From: Planctomycetes bacterium syqfu
GTDB taxonomy: Bacteria > Planctomycetota > Phycisphaerae > Phycisphaerales > Phycisphaeraceae
DNA: 64,000 nt
Assembly: GCA_020974905.1 (NCBI GenBank)
Contig: CP087563.1
Coordinates: forward strand, 2,418,001 to 2,482,000
Reading direction: 5' to 3'
A program made the position numbers and the translations under genes. Shown here piece by piece: positions 18,025 through 27,834 of this stretch (position 1 is its first letter; every line of letters starts with the position of its first letter). The notes beneath the pieces were generated by a model. The model saw nothing but the letters and a program-made list of their open reading frames with translations, ran no database searches and was not told the origin of the DNA.

Positions 18025-20745
18025 TTAATTTGACAACTTATTAAATCGCAAAACTGTTATGGAATATGGAGGCAACATATCCATTTCAATACCGGGCGTT
18101 TTACGCGTATCAGTTCGAATCAATCCATAATTTTTATGCGACTTGCAAGTATCTACAGTCACTTTCATATCGTACTCACCAGGCTCAATATTCTGTGGCA
18201 CAACCTGTACGTTCATTGGTAATGGATTGACACTTGTCACGAGGATCACAACCGAACCATCAGGCATACGAGCTTCAATTTGTCGGACACGATGGCCGAT
18301 ACTTGCAGCATAAATACGTGTGCCTTTTCCCATGAGATGCCAAAGCGGAACGACATACTTATCCATGTCCTTGTATTTTCTTTCACCAGCGATTTGCGAA
18401 TTACGCCAGTGAAGCCAGATATCTGGTGTCCATCCCAATGCCATGTCGTAATCACAGAAATTGTGATGCATAAAGGAAAGCGGCAACCACCAGTTGTAAA
18501 GCTGCCCCCACTGCAAATAGGCGGTGTATGCCCTGCCGTAAGCGGCGTGACCTTTAGTTACTTCATTTAAAAACATCCATAGTGAATTTTCAACAACAGC
18601 CGAGTCAATGTCATGATATTCGTCATATCTAGGGATCGCTCGGTTACCAATCACCAATGCACCATCACTGGTCTGGTGGATTTTCTGGTAGAAATATTTC
18701 CCCCATGACAATTCGCGGCTGACGAGTGTTTGGCCGTTGGGCCCAACTATGGTTCCTGACTGCGGAAAGCTATCATAGGCAACACCATTGAGGCCGTATT
18801 GCTTCATATCGCCCGTGATTTTATTAATCACCCATTCATTAGGTTCGGTTTTATATGAGTCAACGGTTTGATAGTTCCCTCCCCAGTGTGCGTGGGGCAG
18901 AAACCAATCCGGATGTAGATCAATCATCGGATCCTTCGGACGACCATTCCATTTTTTATTCAGAAAGCCACGCGGAGAAACCCAATGTACTACTTTCATC
19001 CCGTTCTGGTGAAGCTCGTCAACAAAAGCTTTTGTATTGGGTGGACTTTGATCGTAATCACCACGCCATGAGATGCCATGCGATACATCGTCATAATCCG
19101 AACCGGTAATCACAACGACTCCGACACCACCACGTTTATATCGGTCAATCATTCCGGGTTGACTGCCCACGACCACATGCGTTAACACACTATGGCCAAG
19201 TTTTTCCTTTGCAGGTTCGGGCAGGTCGTAGCCCATGAACAGCATTTTATCCCGGTGCAACACCGTTGATTGACCACTGAGTCTTTGTCCTTCTTCACCG
19301 GTATCCACATGCTTCAAAGGTGGCAGGTGTGGGTAATCCTCAATATCAATCTGCCCTAAAGTTCTCTTTGGATTAATGGCAAACGCAGCGATATTGATCT
19401 TATATTTGAATGCTTGCCCTGCTTGCAATTGCTCATTCACTGGGTTCCACACGCGTGAGCTAAAGCCCAGTTTCTTATCTTCCAACTCATCCCACGTGTT
19501 ACGCGTTTTAACAAAAAACTGCCAACTGCTCAGTGCGTCCTTACCCATCACACTAATTCGCCCCATCACGTTGTACCATGCGGGCATGTAGAATTGCAAT
19601 TCAACATCATCAGTCTTGGATTTAAAGATGACATAAGGAGAATAATCGCCAATTTCCAAAACGTGAGACGCATTACCATCGTAATAGACGGCAGATGAAC
19701 CATCTACTACGCCATCATATTTTACTGCCGCATAATTAAAATTAAGGGATGTTTGCTCGTATTCAACGGGATGATCAGGCGCTTTGATTTCACACTCGAC
19801 GGTCACGCGTGATTCGCCATCAATCGTCACTGTAACTTGTTTGGTCAATCCGTCCTGGCGTGTGAGTAGACTTGAAAGTTTGTCTTGACTCAGCGATTGC
19901 TGTGTCTGCTTCCACTGGGGATCATCTGGATAAATAAGTGAAGTCAGATCAAGTATGGTTTTGTTGTTGTGCGCCAAAGCTAATTTGGGACCGACAAACT
20001 TCACGAAGTGAACCTTCATGGGCGAAGGAATTGTTTGCGATTCTTTGGGCGGTTGCTGTTTGATTGCTGAAGCTTCAATAGGCTGAATCCTGGTCATAAT
20101 CCGGGTTGATTTGGGAATGACCACGCCTGAGATATCCCCATCAATTTCGGCAAGGCGGACAGTTTTATTCTGATGTCCCAAGGAGACAACTCTCAAGTAG
20201 CGAAAACCTTTGACCATTCCTTGAGGAAAGCGCCATGTGATACAGTTGTAATTGCGAACTTTCGGAGCGATCAATTCAACATCAGATTCAGGAATTTTTG
20301 TAAAACTCTTACCATCAAGGGACGTTCCAAGATGTCCGACAAAATTAGGAAGGTGGCCTTGCCAATTGTCATTGAGCCCTTGAATCCAAATTTTCAGTTC
20401 ATTGAGCTGCGTGTCTTGCGTATGACCATCCGGAGCAATATCAAAGGTAATATTAATCGGTCCCTGAGTATGAGGCAGCACGAGACTATTTCCAGTGACA
20501 TTACCTGGGAGAAACTTGCCATCCACCAGACAGGAAGGCAGACGTCCTTCTGGCAGGTTCTTGACATTGATCGTTGGAAAGACGTCATTAAGTGAGTCAG
20601 TGCTAACCATCCCGCCCTGCACATCAATCAACTTTTCAATGGACAGTTTCGAAACTTTGTGTTGAGGCTCAGCAAAGGCCTTTGTGCCAACCAAAGTACA
20701 TGCACTTATAGCTACGATACAGATAATCGCGTTCAGTATCTTCAT
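18025..20745 (-). CDS. secreted TIM-barrel glycoside hydrolase-like protein
   Basis: 906 residues with a signal peptide (MKILNAIICIVAISACTLVG...KAFA). The N-terminal ~200 residues look like a discoidin/NPCBM-type sandwich (GPINITFDIAPDG, NCITWRFPQGMVKGFRYLRV). Around residues 300-500 lie more beta elements, and from ~540 to 820 a barrel resembling clan GH-D/GH31 hydrolases: VVVITGSDYDDVSHGISWRG, MKVVHWVSPRGFLNKKWNG, and YGLNGVAYDSFP, where the Asp in a strand-end position is a candidate nucleophile. The closing beta domain (YAASIGHRVRQIEARMPDGS) fits the same superfamily. I cannot name a GH family or substrate. It follows a pseudopilin gene and precedes the DUF4380-like lipoprotein. Confidence 0.6.
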   Translation of the reverse strand: MKILNAIICIVAISACTLVGTKAFAEPQHKVSKLSIEKLIDVQGGMVSTDSLNDVFPTINVKNLPEGRLPSCLVDGKFLPGNVTGNSLVLPHTQGPINITFDIAPDGHTQDTQLNELKIWIQGLNDNWQGHLPNFVGHLGTSLDGKSFTKIPESDVELIAPKVRNYNCITWRFPQGMVKGFRYLRVVSLGHQNKTVRLAEIDGDISGVVIPKSTRIMTRIQPIEASAIKQQPPKESQTIPSPMKVHFVKFVGPKLALAHNNKTILDLTSLIYPDDPQWKQTQQSLSQDKLSSLLTRQDGLTKQVTVTIDGESRVTVECEIKAPDHPVEYEQTSLNFNYAAVKYDGVVDGSSAVYYDGNASHVLEIGDYSPYVIFKSKTDDVELQFYMPAWYNVMGRISVMGKDALSSWQFFVKTRNTWDELEDKKLGFSSRVWNPVNEQLQAGQAFKYKINIAAFAINPKRTLGQIDIEDYPHLPPLKHVDTGEEGQRLSGQSTVLHRDKMLFMGYDLPEPAKEKLGHSVLTHVVVGSQPGMIDRYKRGGVGVVVITGSDYDDVSHGISWRGDYDQSPPNTKAFVDELHQNGMKVVHWVSPRGFLNKKWNGRPKDPMIDLHPDWFLPHAHWGGNYQTVDSYKTEPNEWVINKITGDMKQYGLNGVAYDSFPQSGTIVGPNGQTLVSRELSWGKYFYQKIHQTSDGALVIGNRAIPRYDEYHDIDSAVVENSLWMFLNEVTKGHAAYGRAYTAYLQWGQLYNWWLPLSFMHHNFCDYDMALGWTPDIWLHWRNSQIAGERKYKDMDKYVVPLWHLMGKGTRIYAASIGHRVRQIEARMPDGSVVILVTSVNPLPMNVQVVPQNIEPGEYDMKVTVDTCKSHKNYGLIRTDTRKTPGIEMDMLPPYSITVLRFNKLSN

Positions 20746-20784
20746 TTGAATGATATTCCCAAAAAAGTTTAACTAATTTACAGA

Positions 20785-21540
20785 TTAAGGTTCTGGATCA
20801 AAGATATGATCTTCGTTATTTGATAGGCTCATGATGTCACGAAAAGCCACATGGCGATCGCTGAACAACACATTGCATCCGCCTTGCGTTTGGACAGGTA
20901 AAGCAAGCGATGGGCCACCACCATGTCGCGGTGCAGGACGATAGCTATATAAAAACGTTCCGTTTTTCGTACCCCGCGAGACCAGAATAGCAGTTTGTCC
21001 CAAAATACTGACATCACCTGCGTCCGTCATCAACATGGTTTTCCCTGGATAGGTAAACGTCCCATCCCTTCGCCATGAGGCATATTGAAACACCAATTCA
21101 TTCTGCGGCGTTGTGTTGATATCTCCCTGCTTAAAGACACCATACCCCCCGCCATTCCAGTAATTCGTTCCCTCACTCACTTCGGGGCAGGTCCAAACAT
21201 CACCATAGGGATACATCATCCCCAAGTTTTCATCGCGCCATTTTTTGACCGGCAAGTAAAATGCCAGCTTATTTGTCCAGTAACGCTTATACGTTGCCCC
21301 CCAACCGGGAGAAGGCCAACTCTCACAATATGCAGGCAAATAATCATCCGAGTCGTTCACATAAAGACTCATGGCAATGCCGATACTTTTCTGATTACTT
21401 GCACACTGAATCGTCTTGGATGATTCGCGTGCTTTGCTCAAAGCCGGCAAAAGGATGGAAATCAGAATTGAAATAATCGAAATAACGACCAATAATTCAA
21501 TCAAAGTAAAACCGGGGTATTGTTGAGATTTGTTTTTCAT
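20785..21540 (-). CDS. type II secretion-like pseudopilin
   Basis: 251 residues from ATG 21540 (GGTGG upstream); the open frame to 21600 adds 20 residues that do not fit a prepilin leader. [16 protein letters not shown] and the helix are typical; [28 protein letters not shown] and a C-terminal [14 protein letters not shown] replace the DGH motif with DRH. It directly precedes the large secreted hydrolase gene (40 bases), as the other pseudopilins do. Downstream of the GntR regulator by 86 bases. Confidence 0.9.
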   Translation of the reverse strand: MKNKSQQYPGFTLIELLVVISIISILISILLPALSKARESSKTIQCASNQKSIGIAMSLYVNDSDDYLPAYCESWPSPGWGATYKRYWTNKLAFYLPVKKWRDENLGMMYPYGDVWTCPEVSEGTNYWNGGGYGVFKQGDINTTPQNELVFQYASWRRDGTFTYPGKTMLMTDAGDVSILGQTAILVSRGTKNGTFLYSYRPAPRHGGGPSLALPVQTQGGCNVLFSDRHVAFRDIMSLSNNEDHIFDPEP

Positions 21541-21626
21541 TGTTTGCCACCATTCCATTGATCGAACGTTTACGTTGAAATATACGGCATTTACACTCAT
21601 CGCGCGATCTGCAAATTGTCATACGA

Positions 21627-22688
21627 TTATGCCGTCTTGCTCGGCCCTGTCGATTGTCCTTCAAATAAAGGAACACTTGGGGGTTTAACTAACAGTGAAC
21701 CAATCCATTTCTTTCCCCCGCGTATCATCCAGTCCATGCACACCGACAAATAAGGCATCGCATCGGGCATTTCCAAACAAGTAATGGATGGTCTGACCAG
21801 TTTGCACATTCCCCCATCATTCATTGTTGCAACAGAAACATCTTCGCCTACCTTGTATCCATGATCGATCAAAGCACTGGAGACACTGATGGAAGATTCA
21901 TCTGTCGTCGTCACAATCGCAGTTGAGTTGAATTTTCCTTCATCCAGAATGCGATTCATTTCTTCATAGGCCTTTTGCGTAGCCCATTCATAGGGTTGGA
22001 CATGAAAGTCATACAATTCGCCTTCGAAACCATGTACCGTGCGCCAAAGATTCCATTGCTCAATGCGGCTGAGTGTGGTGTCATCGTGCGGTTGCGCATT
22101 AACAAGAGATATATTTGTGTGGCCAAGCCTTTCAAGGTAATCCAAAATACGATGCATCCACTCCGGCGGGCACAATGTCACGGAAGGAACGCCATACTTG
22201 GACCAATCGCCACATGTCAGAACCAACGGGCAACCCGTATCCCGAAGGCGTTGGATAAAACCTTCTGGCAATGGCTCTGGAATTGGAACGAGAAAGATGC
22301 CATCAAATCCTTCCAGTGCATCGAGAATCACCGGGTCATTCCAGTGGACGTAATAGACGGGTCGCAAGACAGCGTTGTACTTTTGAGCGGTGCGCTGTGC
22401 CGCCAGTTGCCAACGTGCGACATCGTCTGACGGGTAAGCCGGCGCCAGGAAAGCAAACTGCAATCGTTCGTGACCTTTGGAAGATAACTTGGAGACAACC
22501 AGTCTGCCGTTGGGTTTGCGGTCGATAAAACCTTGATCCAGAAGATGCAATAATGCCTGTCGGGCAGTACGTCGGGCGACCCCGACCTGCTCTGCCAGTT
22601 CACGTTCCGTCGGAATGGCTTTGAGATTGTAGTCGCCCCGGTCAATACGCTCTTTGAGTGTATCCGCTATATCAGTATACTTTGCCAT
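21627..22688 (-). CDS. GntR-family regulator with LacI-like ligand domain
   Basis: 353 residues. Residues 1-68 are a winged HTH of the GntR type (IPTERELAEQVGVARRTARQ, LLDQGFIDRKPNGRLVV). From residue 75 a periplasmic-binding-protein-1 domain follows (LQFAFLAPAYPSDDVARWQ; DGIFLVPIPEPLPEG; VSVATMNDGGMCKLVRPSIT), as in AraR. It should sense a sugar and repress the operon it heads: pseudopilin, hydrolase, lipoprotein. A palindromic site sits 4-20 bases upstream of its start codon and overlaps the likely ribosome site, which suggests autoregulation. Confidence 0.88.
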   Translation of the reverse strand: MAKYTDIADTLKERIDRGDYNLKAIPTERELAEQVGVARRTARQALLHLLDQGFIDRKPNGRLVVSKLSSKGHERLQFAFLAPAYPSDDVARWQLAAQRTAQKYNAVLRPVYYVHWNDPVILDALEGFDGIFLVPIPEPLPEGFIQRLRDTGCPLVLTCGDWSKYGVPSVTLCPPEWMHRILDYLERLGHTNISLVNAQPHDDTTLSRIEQWNLWRTVHGFEGELYDFHVQPYEWATQKAYEEMNRILDEGKFNSTAIVTTTDESSISVSSALIDHGYKVGEDVSVATMNDGGMCKLVRPSITCLEMPDAMPYLSVCMDWMIRGGKKWIGSLLVKPPSVPLFEGQSTGPSKTA

Positions 22689-22691
22689 AGG

Positions 22692-22708
22692 TGTACCAGA
22701 TTGGTATA
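22692..22708. promoter_or_regulatory. candidate GntR operator TGTACC-N5-GGTATA
   Basis: Half-sites 22692-22697 and 22703-22708 form an inverted repeat with one mismatch, ending 4 bases before the regulator's ATG. Size and symmetry fit GntR-family operators. Function inferred from position. Confidence 0.5.
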
Positions 22709-22973
22709 GGTTCTACAATAACAATACCCATCAGGATCAAGTAGTCAAGCAATCTGATTTTCAAAAACTGTCTTTTATCACAATCGTACTGGCATCATTG
22801 GGAGATCAATGTTGCCTGGATGTTAATGCGAACCCCAACACACAACCGACCCGTAAAGTCCCTAAGGTAATAAAACAAAACAAATAATAACACACACAAT
22901 CATTTATGAGTTTCGAACTAACAATCTGACTTGACTGTGTATTGGCCATGCCTATTATATATTACAAATATTT

Positions 22974-22989
22974 TTTGTTATGAATATTT
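22974..22989. promoter_or_regulatory. 16-bp sequence shared with the mannosidase operon promoter (site A)
   Basis: The minus-strand reading is AAATATTCATAACAAA, identical over 16 bases to 30534-30549; the following 13 bases match at 10. The site is 80 bases upstream of the sulfatase start. Because the second copy sits against the start of a GntR-type regulator gene, both are candidate operators of that regulator. Confidence 0.5.
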
Positions 22990-23068
22990 TTATCCCCCCG
23001 CCCTGTAATTTGTCAATCCATGTGGAATTCGAGGGTAATCTTGATCCACAGCACGATGGAATCCAACC

Positions 23069-24580
23069 ATGACCAGTCGGCCAAACATTCTCCTGATCAT
23101 CACTGACCAACAACGCTTTGATCAATTAGGTGTCAAAGGTCTGAACGCGATTCCCACGCCTCATCTGGATCGCATGGCACGCGAGGGTGTGCACTTTGAT
23201 CGAGCCTATACGCCCTCGCCCACCTGCACGCCGGCACGTGTCTCCCTGATCACCGGGCAATATCCATCCCGTCATGGTGCATGGTCGCTGGGCATCAGTG
23301 TTGACCAACTTGCCTGTCCAACAATCGCACAACAACTCAAGGATGCTGGCTATCACACATCGCTTTTTGGCAAGACGCATTTCGTCTGCCGTCAGGACGA
23401 AGGCAGTCACCTTGCTGGCGGTTGCGATCAGCCTAAGCCGGACATTGATTTCTACCGCAACTTCACGGGACCCTACCTTGGCTTTGATTATGTTCAGGTT
23501 GGCACGGGGCACACGATCAACAAATATCCCGACATGCACTATCACGTTTTCCTGGAAGATGCAGGTGTCGATTACAAAGCCTGGTTCCCACTGTTTGGTC
23601 CGGAATATGATCACGATTCGTGCGGACCATGGGACATTCCGGTCGAATATCACGACACGACCTGGGTAAGTAACAATGCCATCAAATGGATTCATGATCA
23701 TGCCGACACTCAGAACAACGAACCCTGGTTCTGCATGGCCGCGTTTGAAGATCCGCACGAACCGCTGGTCTGCCCGCGTCCCTGGTATGACAAGGTTGAC
23801 CGCAGCCAATGCGTACCATTTGAAGGCCCCCGTGATGGCGAGTTCGACGATAAGCCGGAATTCTACGGCAAAGCGGCGAAAGGTGATTGGTCAGAATTGG
23901 ATGATGGACATGGCGTTCCAAGTTCCTATTACACGCCGAAAAAAGACGAGCGTGCCATCAATGCATTACAAGCCACGCTGGGTATGGTCGGCCTGATCGA
24001 CGACCGCGTCGGTGCCATGATTCAAGCATTGGAAGAAACGGGACAAGCTGACAACACACTGGTGATCTTCACTTCCGATCATGGCGAATTGCACGGGCAT
24101 CACGGTTTCTGGGGTAAAGGCTTGACCGCCTATGAGGATTGTCAACGCATCCCGATGCTGATCTGGGAACCATCACTGGTCAAGGCTGTCGGCACGACCG
24201 ATGCATTGGCCAGTCTGATTGATTTACCACGTACAATTCTTGAATATGCTGGCGTCGCAATCCCCAACGGCATGCAGGGAACCGACCTGTCTCCGATTCT
24301 TAAAGGTGATGCTAAAACCATTCAGGATCACACCCTCATTGAATGTCGCGCAACGGACAAAATCTATCAGCAAACATTCATCACAGATCAATACAAACTC
24401 ATCGTCTACGAAGCCATGAATGACGGTGAGTTGTATGACCTGCACAACGACCCTGATCAATACATCAATCTCTGGGCCGATCCGGCTTTCACCGAACTCA
24501 AAACCACACTATTGCATCGCATGCTTCAAGCTCAAATGGCCAATGAAGGCACGCGACTACAACGCAAAGCTTTTGCATAA
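23069..24580 (+). CDS. type I sulfatase (formylglycine-dependent)
   Basis: 503 residues. The sulfatase signature C53-T-P-A-R57 (in SPTCTPARVSLITGQYPSRHG) carries the Cys converted to formylglycine; metal-binding residues are in NILLIITDQQRFDQL (Asp) and FTSDHGELHGHHGFWGKG (Asp-His). It hydrolyses sulfate esters, most likely on a sulfated sugar or oligosaccharide. There is no signal peptide, so it appears cytoplasmic, unlike many polysaccharide sulfatases. No maturase (anSME or FGE) gene is in the window. Operon partner is the GH5-like gene 20 bases downstream; the promoter region holds the shared 16-bp site. Confidence 0.93.
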   Translation: MTSRPNILLIITDQQRFDQLGVKGLNAIPTPHLDRMAREGVHFDRAYTPSPTCTPARVSLITGQYPSRHGAWSLGISVDQLACPTIAQQLKDAGYHTSLFGKTHFVCRQDEGSHLAGGCDQPKPDIDFYRNFTGPYLGFDYVQVGTGHTINKYPDMHYHVFLEDAGVDYKAWFPLFGPEYDHDSCGPWDIPVEYHDTTWVSNNAIKWIHDHADTQNNEPWFCMAAFEDPHEPLVCPRPWYDKVDRSQCVPFEGPRDGEFDDKPEFYGKAAKGDWSELDDGHGVPSSYYTPKKDERAINALQATLGMVGLIDDRVGAMIQALEETGQADNTLVIFTSDHGELHGHHGFWGKGLTAYEDCQRIPMLIWEPSLVKAVGTTDALASLIDLPRTILEYAGVAIPNGMQGTDLSPILKGDAKTIQDHTLIECRATDKIYQQTFITDQYKLIVYEAMNDGELYDLHNDPDQYINLWADPAFTELKTTLLHRMLQAQMANEGTRLQRKAFA

Positions 24581-24600
24581 CACAAACGAAGGAAGACAAC

Positions 24601-25572
24601 ATGTTGAAACTCGAAGGCGAATTAGCCAAATACAGCTATATCCGCGGATTTAACTATCAGCCCAGCTACGCAGCGCATGGCGTGATTATCTGGGGTGATC
24701 AATTCGACATAAACAAATTCGATCATGAAATCGGCCTTGGCAAAAAGTATTTCCCACACATCAACACCATCCGCATCTGGCTGTCCCACGAAGCATACCT
24801 GCAAAACCCTAAACAGTTCTGCAAACATGTGGACCAGGTGATCGACCTGTGCGATAAACACGATGTGAAGATGATCATGATGCTCTTCTCCGGCTGGCAT
24901 TCGATCCCGGACTTTGGTGGCCTGTCCATCGACACCTTTGAATATGCCACACGGTCATTCGAATATCTCTGCGAACCCTACATCCGAGATATCGTCGGCA
25001 AACATGCGGATGACTCACGCGTGCTGTTCTGGGATCTGTGCAACGAGCCACTATGCACAGCCAAGCGCCCCGAGGACCATCAGATTGTTTTTGACTGTCT
25101 CAAAAAGGTCTATGACAGTTGCAAGGGACACAAAGCCCAGTCCCCCATCACCGTAGGCACCATTCCCGGGATGTTGGAGCTGGAAATCTTCGAGCCGATC
25201 AGTGATGTGCTGTCAACACATCCGTATTACGCACATAATGCGTGGATCAAAGACGAGGCCTATTTCACTGAGCATCTGGACGAAATGATCGCGTTTGCCC
25301 AGTCGGTCAATAAGCCATTGTTCGTCAGTGAGTGTTGCTGGGGCAGCTATGACGATGCAGACCGTTGCAACAACATCAAGATTGAGTTGACGCAATTCAC
25401 ACAGCGGAACATGGGCTTCCTGCCGCACCTGTTGCATGAAACCTACGTCGCTGACGGGCATCGTCCTGAAATGGCAATGACAGCTCATCCGTTGAAAAAC
25501 GTCGGCTACATGGCCTTTATCAACATGGACGGAACACTTCGTCCCGGCCACGAGATTTACAATCAATTCTGA
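24601..25572 (+). CDS. GH5-like (cellulase superfamily) glycoside hydrolase
   Basis: 323 residues, complete TIM barrel without signal peptide. FNYQPSYAAHG opens the barrel, INTIRIWLSHEAYLQNP follows, the acid/base motif is WDLCNEP with E149, and the nucleophile candidate is E244 in PLFVSECCWG. These are the strand-4 and strand-7 glutamates of clan GH-A. Ribosome site GGAAG lies before the ATG. The cytoplasmic location and the adjacent sulfatase suggest it cuts a short imported oligosaccharide, perhaps after desulfation. The substrate is not predictable; beta-mannosidase or beta-glucosidase type actions are possible. Confidence 0.8.
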   Translation: MLKLEGELAKYSYIRGFNYQPSYAAHGVIIWGDQFDINKFDHEIGLGKKYFPHINTIRIWLSHEAYLQNPKQFCKHVDQVIDLCDKHDVKMIMMLFSGWHSIPDFGGLSIDTFEYATRSFEYLCEPYIRDIVGKHADDSRVLFWDLCNEPLCTAKRPEDHQIVFDCLKKVYDSCKGHKAQSPITVGTIPGMLELEIFEPISDVLSTHPYYAHNAWIKDEAYFTEHLDEMIAFAQSVNKPLFVSECCWGSYDDADRCNNIKIELTQFTQRNMGFLPHLLHETYVADGHRPEMAMTAHPLKNVGYMAFINMDGTLRPGHEIYNQF

Positions 25573-25613
25573 TATTCACAGGGATTCGCACACATCAAAA
25601 CAACTGAGTGATC

Positions 25614-25657
25614 ATGCCCCGCTGATTCGTCGTTCAATCAGCGGGGCATGCTTTTTA
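25614..25657 (+). terminator. strong rho-independent terminator
   Basis: Perfect 14-bp stem, ATGCCCCGCTGATT at 25614-25627 and its complement at 25636-25649, loop CGTCGTTC, followed by a T-rich run on the plus strand (CTTTTTAT). It lies between converging operons; the minus strand lacks a T-run, so it mainly ends the sulfatase/GH5 transcript. Confidence 0.88.
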
Positions 25658-25692
25658 TCACGAACCAGCAAATCAATCGGCGTGATCTGACA

Positions 25693-27834
25693 TCACTGTG
25701 TCCGCGTTAATCGAGATGGCATACCCAGGGTCCAATCCGTCATCAACGGTTTTTGCCAATGTTGAGTTGCGTATTGATCCAAGCGGCCAGACATATCATC
25801 GGAACCTGTCGTAAACCAAAAATGAAAATCATGCGAGCCCTGGTCGGCATAACGTGCCGAAGGGATTTTGCCATCGTGCGGCTCGTGATGGGCCATGATC
25901 GCACCACGTAAAAGCGTCAATCGGACACACTTCGCATCACCATCCAAAGCAAAGACATCCGGGCAGGCAATCGCCAACCGTGAAGAATCCGCCAACACCA
26001 GTTGCAACCAATCCTGCAAGGGACATTCCTTGCCTTCGGGTTGGCGTTGCAATGATCCGCCGGGAATGCCATCGATGCGATACTGGCACACCTCAGGTAA
26101 ATCCCAGACAAGTTTCAACACGCGATGTCTCTCGACCCAATCCACATGCAAGTCCAGCATCACACCCGGATGATTGGCATAGAGACGCCACGTGGCAGTG
26201 AATGGGCTATGCTCAATGCGACCCGTCTGCATGATGGATGCCAGCAGCGGACCTTGAGCTACCAAACGGGTTTGCTCGATGCGAACCGCGTCAATCACCG
26301 GCTCGTCATAACAGGCAATATTGTGCGACCATGTATCCGATGTGTCATGCTGTAACACAAGACGCGGGAAAGAAAACGTCCGGCCATCAAGAATAAACTC
26401 AGCAGACTGACCCAACGCAACGCGATCACCAAGCGCATTGCTAATTGACAACAGGTGTTCCACGGTCACGTTCTGCTTTTGAGGTGACTCCTCCAACGAT
26501 TTGGCAGGATTGGTATTAATGCACGCAACACAAATACCGTGAGGCTCTATCTGACAGGCAAACGTCAAACGCACCATGCCCTGGGTCGGAGCCTCCGCAT
26601 CAATCAGTTGATAATCAATGGGTTCTCCGGCGGGTGTTTCCAACTGCCAATGTTCTCGCCAGCGATTGAATTCCATCCATGGTTCAACTTCGACATAACC
26701 TTCAAAAACAGACTCAGATGGGTTGTAGAGCAAGATGCGTTGCCGCGAATCAGGAGTCAGTGCTTGCGCGTGTGCGATCACCTGATGGCGAAGCAAGCGG
26801 TCTGCTGTTGAACGAGCGGCTCCCAACTGGGCATGGATAATTGGATAAGCTGATGGGATACACGTGCCCCCGAGCGTGTCGTGGAACTGGTGAAAACAGA
26901 CGTGTTCCCATGCCTGCTGCATGGCCGTCTCATCACGTAACGATGTCACCGACTCGGCAGCGCGTAACTCGTATTCGGCCTTGCGCAGCAGCACCTTTGT
27001 CGGGCGATCCACACAGTAACAGCCAATCGCGTGATGCTGCAAATCACCTTGCACCACGGGCAGCTTATCCAAATCATCAGCAATGGCAGCAAAGAATCGC
27101 GACGGTGATGAGAACTCCAACTGAGCCCCATCAAATACATGCGCATTCTCCCGACACCATTGCGTCTGTGCCCGGGATGGACCACCGCCATGATCACCAA
27201 GGCCGATGAAACACATGGTGTGATCAATGCCTTCGGGTAAATGTTCCAGGGATGAACGGATATGCTCAGGGGCAATCTCCGCAAATGAGGTGCAATAGGC
27301 ACTGGCAATCCGGAACGTCGTCACCATCGGGCCATCGGGTTCACCTTGCCAACGAAACAGGCGCGCAGGCAACTGCTTTTCGTGTTCCTGCGGTCGCATC
27401 ATGATGTAATTGCGTTGCCCTGCTTCATGCATCAGGCGTGGCAAGGTTGCAGCATGACCAAATGAATCCACGTTGTAAGCAGTATCGGGGAATTGGCCGA
27501 ACTGCTTTTGAAAATACTCGCGTCCCAATTGGACTTGTTTTTCCAGCCCCCAATCACTTGGCAAATTGCAGTCAGGCTGAACATACCATCCTCCGACAAT
27601 CTCCCAACGGCCATTGGCAATATGTTGGCTGATACGTTCAAAGAGTTTGGGATCGTGCGTTTGAATCTGCTGATAAAACCAACTTTCGCCACGTGTGAAG
27701 ATCAGGTCATCACATTCATCGAGTTGATCACAGACACTTCGTGCAGTGGAGATCGCTTCAGCCAAACCCGCATGCCAGGGCCATAGCCAGATCGGATCAA
27801 GATGCGCGTTGAATATCAAGTGGACTGTTTTCAT
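25693..27834 (-). CDS. GH38 family alpha-mannosidase
   Basis: 713 residues, no signal peptide. The GH38 metal site opens with LIFNAHLDPIWLWPW (His-x-Asp); the nucleophile region is AYNVDSFGHAATLPRLM with the Asp in VDSFGH; further conserved parts are NYIMMRPQEHEKQ and MCFIGLGDHGGGPSRAQ. The mid and C-terminal beta domains follow. The enzyme releases alpha-linked mannose from oligosaccharides or glycans, here in the cytoplasm. Its start overlaps the stop of the SIS isomerase gene (ATGA), making the four-gene operon 30528 to 25693 tightly coupled. Two GH38 genes in one region point to a mannose-rich substrate. Confidence 0.9.
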   Translation of the reverse strand: MKTVHLIFNAHLDPIWLWPWHAGLAEAISTARSVCDQLDECDDLIFTRGESWFYQQIQTHDPKLFERISQHIANGRWEIVGGWYVQPDCNLPSDWGLEKQVQLGREYFQKQFGQFPDTAYNVDSFGHAATLPRLMHEAGQRNYIMMRPQEHEKQLPARLFRWQGEPDGPMVTTFRIASAYCTSFAEIAPEHIRSSLEHLPEGIDHTMCFIGLGDHGGGPSRAQTQWCRENAHVFDGAQLEFSSPSRFFAAIADDLDKLPVVQGDLQHHAIGCYCVDRPTKVLLRKAEYELRAAESVTSLRDETAMQQAWEHVCFHQFHDTLGGTCIPSAYPIIHAQLGAARSTADRLLRHQVIAHAQALTPDSRQRILLYNPSESVFEGYVEVEPWMEFNRWREHWQLETPAGEPIDYQLIDAEAPTQGMVRLTFACQIEPHGICVACINTNPAKSLEESPQKQNVTVEHLLSISNALGDRVALGQSAEFILDGRTFSFPRLVLQHDTSDTWSHNIACYDEPVIDAVRIEQTRLVAQGPLLASIMQTGRIEHSPFTATWRLYANHPGVMLDLHVDWVERHRVLKLVWDLPEVCQYRIDGIPGGSLQRQPEGKECPLQDWLQLVLADSSRLAIACPDVFALDGDAKCVRLTLLRGAIMAHHEPHDGKIPSARYADQGSHDFHFWFTTGSDDMSGRLDQYATQHWQKPLMTDWTLGMPSRLTRTQ

